The position numbers and the translations under genes are program-made. This document shows, piece by piece, positions 58,485-64,000 of a stretch of 64,000 bases of DNA (position 1 is the first letter of the stretch; every line of letters starts with the position of its first letter). Under the pieces are notes generated by a model. The model saw nothing but the letters and a program-made list of their open reading frames with translations. It was not told the DNA's origin and did not search any database. This DNA is from Berberis thunbergii (lineage: Eukaryota > Streptophyta > Magnoliopsida > Ranunculales > Berberidaceae), in contig QNQO01000505.1 in the NCBI GenBank assembly GCA_003290165.1, forward strand, positions 675,364-739,363. Direction: 5' to 3'.

Positions 58485-58770
58485 TAACATTACATTGCCG
58501 GAAAGAAGGGATATGGTTACAAGGGCTGCTCATTCCACCGTATCATTAAAGATTTCATGATCCCAGGGGCGGGGACTTCACTAACAGAAATGTACGTTTT
58601 CATTTCTTCTTATCACTAAAAAGAAGTAGTAAATGAATAGATTCTAGTAACGTTTTCTTTTGGGACTTAAATGGTGCATTTCTTCTTCATTTTCCCAATC
58701 TGGCTGCAACAGGGTACTGGAGGAGTTAGCATCTATGGTTCTAGTTTTGAAGATGAAATTTCAGTTTGTA
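58485..58770 (+). pseudogene. Cyclophilin (peptidyl-prolyl isomerase) fragment, two exons
   Basis: Exon a ends near 58592 and reads [18 protein letters not shown]; the next residues should be IQGGDFT, but two extra bases (ATCCCAGGGGCGGGG) shift the frame. Exon b (about 58713-58769) reads GTGGVSIYGSSFEDEIS. These are the FHRxIxxFMIQGGDF and GTGG.SIYG active-site region of plant cyclophilins, close to the CYP19/CYP21 secretory or plastid type. N- and C-terminal parts are missing. Orientation is the same as the MetE piece just upstream. Confidence 0.82.
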
Positions 58771-59206
58771 AGTACCAAATCCATAAATTTTTTTGATTGG
58801 TTCTAGTTGACCTTCGTAATGTTGAAATATTTTAGTCGATTTTGTAAGTGCAAGGCTATTTATTGGAGTGCTATTTTAGGCTATTTATTGGAGTGCAATT
58901 TTATTTGCAAGTTGCAAGTTACAAAAAATCAGCTCATTTTAACCTTTTTTGCCTATCAAACAATTGTACGAAAATGAAGAATGTAGCCGATTGCAGCTGT
59001 CCATTTTACATAAATTTCAACTTAAGATGTTGGAATGAATTGAATTTTTTCCAGCATTTGTTTTTCTTCGAATGCATGATTGGTTTGAGCTTCTTGTCAA
59101 GCTATAAAAGCTAACTTTGCTTGGTTGACAATTGCAGGTAATTGTGGCAAGTACTTGTGAAGGTGCATAGCTTTGCTTGGCTCTATACGAGGAGCAGGTA
59201 GGCAGA
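58771..59206 (+). other. Non-coding spacer
   Basis: GGCTATTTATTGGAGTGC is duplicated at 58854 and 58878. No coding block was recognised. Confidence 0.4.
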
Positions 59207-59374
59207 GCACTCTGTCGCAAAACAGAGTGCATCTGTAATTTTTTTCTGCTGCTGTTTCATGCGCGGCGTTGATGCTGCTGCTGCTGCTACGCTTTGGCGC
59301 GTTACTGCTGCTGCTGCCCTGCTTTGCTGTTGCTGTTGCTGCTTGGTTTGCTGCTGCTGTCTGTCGCAGCGTTG
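59207..59374. repeat. CTG-rich module 2 with lead palindrome
   Basis: GCACTCTGT CGCAAA ACAGAGTGC (59207-59230), 9-bp arms, then GCTGCTG repeats, closed by CTGTCGCAGCGTTG. Confidence 0.7.
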
Positions 59375-60229
59375 ATGGGAAGTAACTGATGATGAAAAAG
59401 AAACACCGCCGAAGCTCAAAAAATTGGCAACTGCGACGATTGGCTTATGGCCTTAAAGATTAGGTCGGAGGAAAACTAGTGTAAGTCACCTTTACCTCTG
59501 CACATCTATCTTCTGCACGTGTCTTCTAAACCTGATGCTTACTGATCAGATGTTGCATTGATTGCTGTGCCATTTTTGCTTGTGCAAGTGAGAAACAATC
59601 TATTTGCCCACTAGCAAGATCTTCTACTCTGAAGTCAAACCACTCAGATATTGATTAGAGATCTCAGTTATATTGCATCGACATCTTAATGCTTGATTAA
59701 ACGGGCTACATGATAAAATGTTTCTTTGTCCGGAGGTATAATATAAGAAGTAGATAGGGATGTGGAATTCTAGAATTTATGAATTCCCAAATGTGGCTCC
59801 ATCAATTATCCTGACCGCTCAGCCAATTGGATTCTATCAGGAAAGTTGAAATAAGAGAATAGCACAGAAAATGCCTATTTGTCAAAAGAAATCCAATCAT
59901 ATTGAGTTGTCTGAGTGGATGTTTTGATGTGATATGGATTGGATTCGTAGGTTTGATACATCATTTCTGGTTCGGTTTTAAGAAGGAACTCGGCAATATG
60001 GTTCTATTTCCACTTAATTCCCATATTTGTTTCATCTAAATGTTTGAATCATATATTGAATCTTTAGGTTTTATCCATCTAAATGTGGTTTTTATTTGTG
60101 AATGTTGCTCTGTTATTATTACTATTTTTTTATATAAGCTTAATGGTATTGATATTTAATTATTAATTATATTGTTTGTAATTATATGTTTGTAATTATA
60201 TTATATAAGCTTAATGGTATTTTTTTATT
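59375..60229. other. Non-coding interior
   Basis: AT-rich. AAGCTTAATGGTATT is repeated at 60136 and 60206. No gene was seen. Confidence 0.4.
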
Positions 60230-60306
60230 TGTGAATGTTGCTGCTGCTTTGCTGTTGCTGCTGGGTTTGCTGCTGCTGGGACGCATTGCTGCTGTGTCGC
60301 AGCGTT
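60230..60306. repeat. CTG-rich module 3, lacking the lead palindrome
   Basis: TGCTGCTGCTTTGCTGTTGC then GGTTTGCTGCTGCTGG, closed by TGTCGCAGCGTTG. Same closing block as modules 1 and 2. Confidence 0.6.
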
Positions 60307-61883
60307 GACATGCTGAGATGTGGCGACATGCGGTTGGAGCATGTGTATGCCGGTTGATCTTGCAGTCCAGTGTAACTTGATTGTCGCAGAAACGCGCGTG
60401 TGCTGCGTTGTTCTACGGTTGAGAGATGCTGCGTGTTCTACGCGCGTCTCTGTTCTCCAAGTCATTCCCATATGTGAAGGTTAGTGTCCATAGTATTTAT
60501 TTGAAATAATTTAGACAACAATATATCATTTCAAGCAGCCTTTCAATCAACCCATAGACTAGAAAAAGGCCACCAAACCATAACAATAGATCACTACTGC
60601 ATTTGCATGCAATACCCACAAGAAAGGAAGATAAAAGAAGAAGAGCAATGCAAGAAGTATATGGAGGAAAAGAAGCCTACAAATGAAAATAGAGAAATGG
60701 GCAAAAGAAATGGAGAGATTTGAGATGGAGAATCTCTTCACTATAGAGGAAGAGAAGAATGCAAGGGAGAGGGGGAAGAAGAGTGGGTGGTGAGGGGGGT
60801 TTAAATAGGCCAGGCATCCCTCCTTTTCACCTGTCACCTGTTCAAAAGGTCTTTTTGTACAGGTCTGCCATGTTTCATAAGTACATATAAGGTTATCCAA
60901 AAAATCTGTTAGAAATCTATAAAGTTTTTTTGTAATCCCAATCCTTTCATAATCTCTTGTGTCATAAAAGTAAACCTTAAAAAAAAAAATTCTGACAAGT
61001 AGTAAATCTTGAAAAATTAGTTAGGAATTAAAGTGAGTCTATTTTAGATTATAGTGTGTTTGGTAGGAGAAGATAAACACGTTGTAATTCGTGTATATCT
61101 TGTAATGCACAAGTTTCTATAAAAATGGAAATGTGATTTGTAAACTCATGTGGTTTTCAATGCCATTCTGATTTTCCTTTTTATGTTCTTAAATTGATTG
61201 ATTTTCCCATCCCGCACCTCCCTCCCCTCGCTTATTTCCTCGCCCACTTCCTCGACATTTAGAATTTCTGATTCAGTTTAGCAAGCTAGTAACTTATAAC
61301 CGGATCAACTATGATGAAAAAATTGAAGTGATAACTTCACTTTCCTTGACATTAAGCATAAATGACTCTTTCGTTTGTGATTTCAAGCAAATAGGATAAA
61401 AAGTCTTATCTAATGTAGTAATGGTGCCTGTATTGGTGGATTTGTGGGTTGACGTTGTTTTGATAAGTCTGGGACTCTTACATCGGACGACATGGTATGT
61501 TATGATGTCACATGATCAAGTTTTAGCTTATGTAATTGATGATATATACTGTGATGGATGTAATGGATATATGGCAATGTTTTTTAGGAGTTCCGTGGAG
61601 TAGAATTTTTTTTAGGAGCATATAATCTGGTCTAGTAGAATTTTTTTTTCAGCATGAAACCTATATGTTGTTGATGATGATACTTCTACTTGTGCTTTTG
61701 CTACAACTTATTGTTACACCCAGGTCCAGATCATATGCAATAAAGTACTTAAAGAGTATCTATGTTGTCTTGTTTCAATAACTGTGCAATTATAGGTCAT
61801 GTTTGTCTGTCATTGGTTTATTAGCAATCTTTATAGGTCATGTTTGTCTGTCATTAAGTACTGACTAATTTTTATACTGCAGG
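60307..61883. other. Non-coding interior
   Basis: It holds a second copy of TTTCCTCGCCCACTTCCTCGACA.TTAGAATTT (61226-61268), related to 49798-49833, so the two sides of the element share short segments. No gene was recognised. Confidence 0.4.
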
Positions 61884-62055
61884 GCTCTGAAGGTCTGATC
61901 CAGTACGGGCAGCAGTATGTTGGACAGGAGAATGCGCATACATTGCTTGTTTCTGGGGTGCAAAGTGTGTCGTTGTATCAACCATCACCGGTGCCATATA
62001 CAAGCAACTATCAGGTGCTGCATTCTCATCATTTTCAGTATATTGAACAAGCAAC
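61884..62055 (+). pseudogene. Unrecognised captured exon
   Basis: After ACTGCAG, a block rich in Gln, Ser and Tyr reads GSEGLIQYGQQYVGQENAH, then SVSLYQPSPVPYTSNYQVL. The acceptor is good and the coding bias plausible, but I do not recognise the family. It is open from the acceptor to the TAA near 62081. Confidence 0.4.
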
Positions 62056-62449
62056 TACCGAAAGAAATGGGGCCTGTTCCTAAGGGCATCAATGTATTTT
62101 CTTACATTATAACTAGGGCGATTTGTATTGTTGGAAAAAACATAGAGAAATTCTTTTGTTTTAGATGCGAGCGAAACCTGATATAACAAGCTATGTTCCA
62201 TTTGTTCAGGTTAATCCTGTTATTGTACATTAATTAATGCTATTTGTTTACATGTTTTTGTTTGGCGTCAAAACTTGACAAGTTCCTTTTTACGGTTGAT
62301 TTTGTATTTATCTAGCATATAGTTTGGTGGTTCTTATTCGTGTCGGAGGCATGACACAAACTATAGTAAGGACTGATTTTGCAGGTGCCACGGCTGTGAT
62401 TTTGCTGCAGCAGCAAAAAAAAATATAAATTTTTTTTTCGATTATGCTA

Positions 62450-63130
62450 ACTTGCAACGGTTTTACACCGTTGCAACAAAACAGATTTCTTTTTTTTTTT
62501 GAATTTTGTTTTAATTGCCAACGGTTTCACACCGTGGTTCCATATTACCACGGCTAAAAACCGTTGCTAGTACCTTTACCACGGTTTAATTTACACTATT
62601 TAGCCACGGTTTATAACCGTTGCCACAGTTAGCCACGGACCGTTGCTAGCACGGCTAATAACCGTTGCTACTTTTAGACACGGTTTAACACCGTTGCAAA
62701 TACATGTACTTAGCCACGGTTCAAAACCGTTGCAAAGGTTAGCCACGGCTAGAAACCGTTGCTACTTTTAGACACGGTTTAAAACCGTTGCAAATATATA
62801 AACTTAGCCACGGTTCAAAACCGTTGCCATAGTTAGCCACGGCTATAAACCGTAGCTATTTAGTTAGCCACGGTTTATAACCGTTGCTAATATTTACACT
62901 TAGTAACGGCTTAGAACCGTTGCTAATTTAGCCACGGTTTAAAACCGTTGCTAGTTTTATTGCAACGGTTTATAACCGTTGCTAATTTCTGCAAATAACG
63001 CCCCCCCCTTCAACCATAAAACGTTGCTACAATGTTTAGCAACGGTTTTTAGCCGTGACAAAAAATTTTGCGACGCCCCTGTAGTCCACGGCTCTTAGCC
63101 GTGGCAATGTCTTACGCCCCCGGTATAAAC
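62450..63130. repeat. Right subterminal palindromic repeats of outer CACTA
   Basis: Over fifteen units of the type AGCCACGGTTTATAACCGTTGC with AACGG/CACGG arms, running to the terminal repeat. Confidence 0.88.
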
Positions 63131-64000
63131 CATGGCTAATGGGGGTTTTGGTGTAGTGATATACAAGAGATAAAGAGATTACCATTCCAGAAATCATAGA
63201 ACCCAAACATCTGAAAAACAAAAAATGGTTTAATTAATTTCTTTTGAATATAAATCCTCCTTTGACCTCTCAGTGATGCAATTGGACATATCTTGCAAGA
63301 CACTAGGGATATGCTATTGTTTTACTTTTGGAAGCAACTTCAGAAAAGAAAAATATAGCTAAACTGTATCAATTCCTTCTGTTGTATATTAGCAGGAACT
63401 GAACACTTCAGCATCACCTTTTTCTCTTGACCATTTTGGAATGATACACAATGAATAACTTTAAAATCACTAATACCTTCCAGTGGTTGTTTACAACATT
63501 TAGGATGTATGCTTCATTCTCGTATGCTATCTTCGAAGCCATCATGCTGAGTTCCAAGTATGTAGTCTCTTGACAGTGGAGGATCTGTCGTATAGTTCAA
63601 ACCGGCCATCAACATGGGCCAAGATAGACCGAAAATCTGCAGATTTTCGATTGGGAATCACCACTGACCCTTCACAGAAAACAACCACATATATATTGAT
63701 ACTAATATCAGCATGGCTTGACACAAAAGTATGTGCATGTGTGTCTCTGCACAAGCAATATATAAATGTAACCAAAGTCATAACACCACCATTGATAGTC
63801 TGATTAATAAGTCGTAGGACTCCACCATTAACCGAAACTAAATTCAAAATGAATTCAAGAAAGTACCCATATAAAGCTACAGGCACTCTAAGCCATATCA
63901 AAACCCGTTGGAGGATCAAGGTGAAAATGGTTATGGAGTTGGGACGTAGATGCTTATGCTCGATTTGATGAGAGCTGCTCCTCTACTAACTCGGAACCCT

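Larger units (their letters stand above)
48117..63158 (+). mobile_element. CACTA transposon with transposase remnant and captured genes, 15.0 kb
   Basis: Termini CACTACACCAAAG and TTTTGGTGTAGTG are flanked by ATA duplications (48114-48116 and 63159-63161). Long arrays of palindromic subterminal repeats lie at 48150-48670 and 62450-63130. The left end, CT-rich leader and orientation match the CACTA at 13908-21982, so they are one family. The interior holds a decayed Ptta/En/Spm transposase and pieces of several cellular genes, all on the plus strand, opposite to the lipase gene it sits in. No catalytic TNP2-type transposase was found, so it is probably non-autonomous. Confidence 0.9.
47022..63919 (-). 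pseudogene. OBL1: Class-3 (OBL1-like) triacylglycerol lipase, split by a 15-kb intron insertion
   Basis: Minus-strand exons are: 1, from beyond 63919 to 63790 (VPVALYGYFLEFILN); 2, 63669-63477 (SVVIPNRKSADF to VVNNHWK); 3, 63210-63183 (MFGFYDFWN); 4, 47978-47371; 5, 47258-47022. Splice sites and phases join cleanly, including exon 3 to exon 4 across 15.2 kb. Exon 4 carries the hydrolase core: AFRGTE, the nucleophile elbow GHSLGG at 47652-47635, TFGKPRVGD and RYDIIPRVP. The enzyme would hydrolyse triacylglycerol at oil bodies. Damage: exon 2 lacks a net 10 bp relative to the left copy between FELYD and the MASKIAYENE block, shifting the frame; exon 5 has TAG at 47136-47138, 37 codons before the ancestral stop (PRDYLNSVRLANYQ). 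Called a pseudogene, though the core exon is undamaged. Confidence 0.82.

Noticed and set aside
59183..59419. Gln/Ala-rich minus-strand frame (also 60211-60471)
   Set aside because: It is the antisense reading of CTG-rich repeats, with no family features.
63542..63919. A 125-codon minus-strand frame as a separate gene
   Set aside because: It reads through lipase exon 1, intron 1 and part of exon 2; splice sites and homology show two exons.

Overview
This is plant nuclear DNA, very probably from a eudicot with a repeat-rich genome. The evidence is spliceosomal introns, plant-type LTR, LINE, SINE, hAT and CACTA elements, an oil-body-type lipase gene, and a degraded block of chloroplast DNA in plastome gene order. 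No species can be named from the sequence alone. Very little looks like an intact host gene; most of the window is transposons inside transposons.

Layout. (1) 1-500: last part of a decayed class-3 (OBL1-like) lipase copy on the minus strand. (2) 703-36035: one L1-type LINE on the plus strand (body 715-36022, 12-bp target duplication). It was split by a 25-kb Ty3/gypsy element (4594-30056, duplication GGATC) and by a Ty1/copia composite (30378-35893, duplication GTTTC). The gypsy element holds a second, RT-less LTR element (about 10310-28618). That element in turn holds a CACTA transposon (13908-21982) and two hAT-type non-autonomous elements (22668-23980 and 25454-26152, each with a perfect 8-bp duplication). 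(3) 36072-36205: a tRNA-derived SINE. (4) 36217-41640: a second LINE, minus strand. (5) 41888-42480: a gypsy integrase scrap. (6) 43093-45889: plastid DNA (rps8-infA-rpl36-rps11-rpoA-petD), all decayed except an open rps11. (7) 47022 to beyond the right end: a second lipase copy, minus strand, whose second intron holds a 15-kb CACTA element (48117-63158, duplication ATA).

Most interesting content. The two CACTA elements share terminal repeats, palindromic subterminal repeats, a CT-rich leader and orientation, but carry different cargo. The smaller one holds intron-containing pieces of SPINDLY (SPY) and a Pumilio-24-like gene, unrecognised exons, and an apparently complete two-exon pollen Ole e 1-like gene. 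The larger one holds a decayed Ptta/En/Spm-type transposase followed by pieces resembling an RNA-dependent RNA polymerase, a RING protein, cobalamin-independent methionine synthase and a cyclophilin, plus hairpins and CTG-rich modules. This is gene-capturing (Pack-CACTA) behaviour seen twice in one family.

The lipase copies. Splice sites and reading phase around the 15-kb insertion are preserved. However, the right copy has a net 10-bp frameshift in exon 2 and an in-frame stop 37 codons before the ancestral stop, and the left copy also has a stop and a frameshift. Both are called pseudogenes here.
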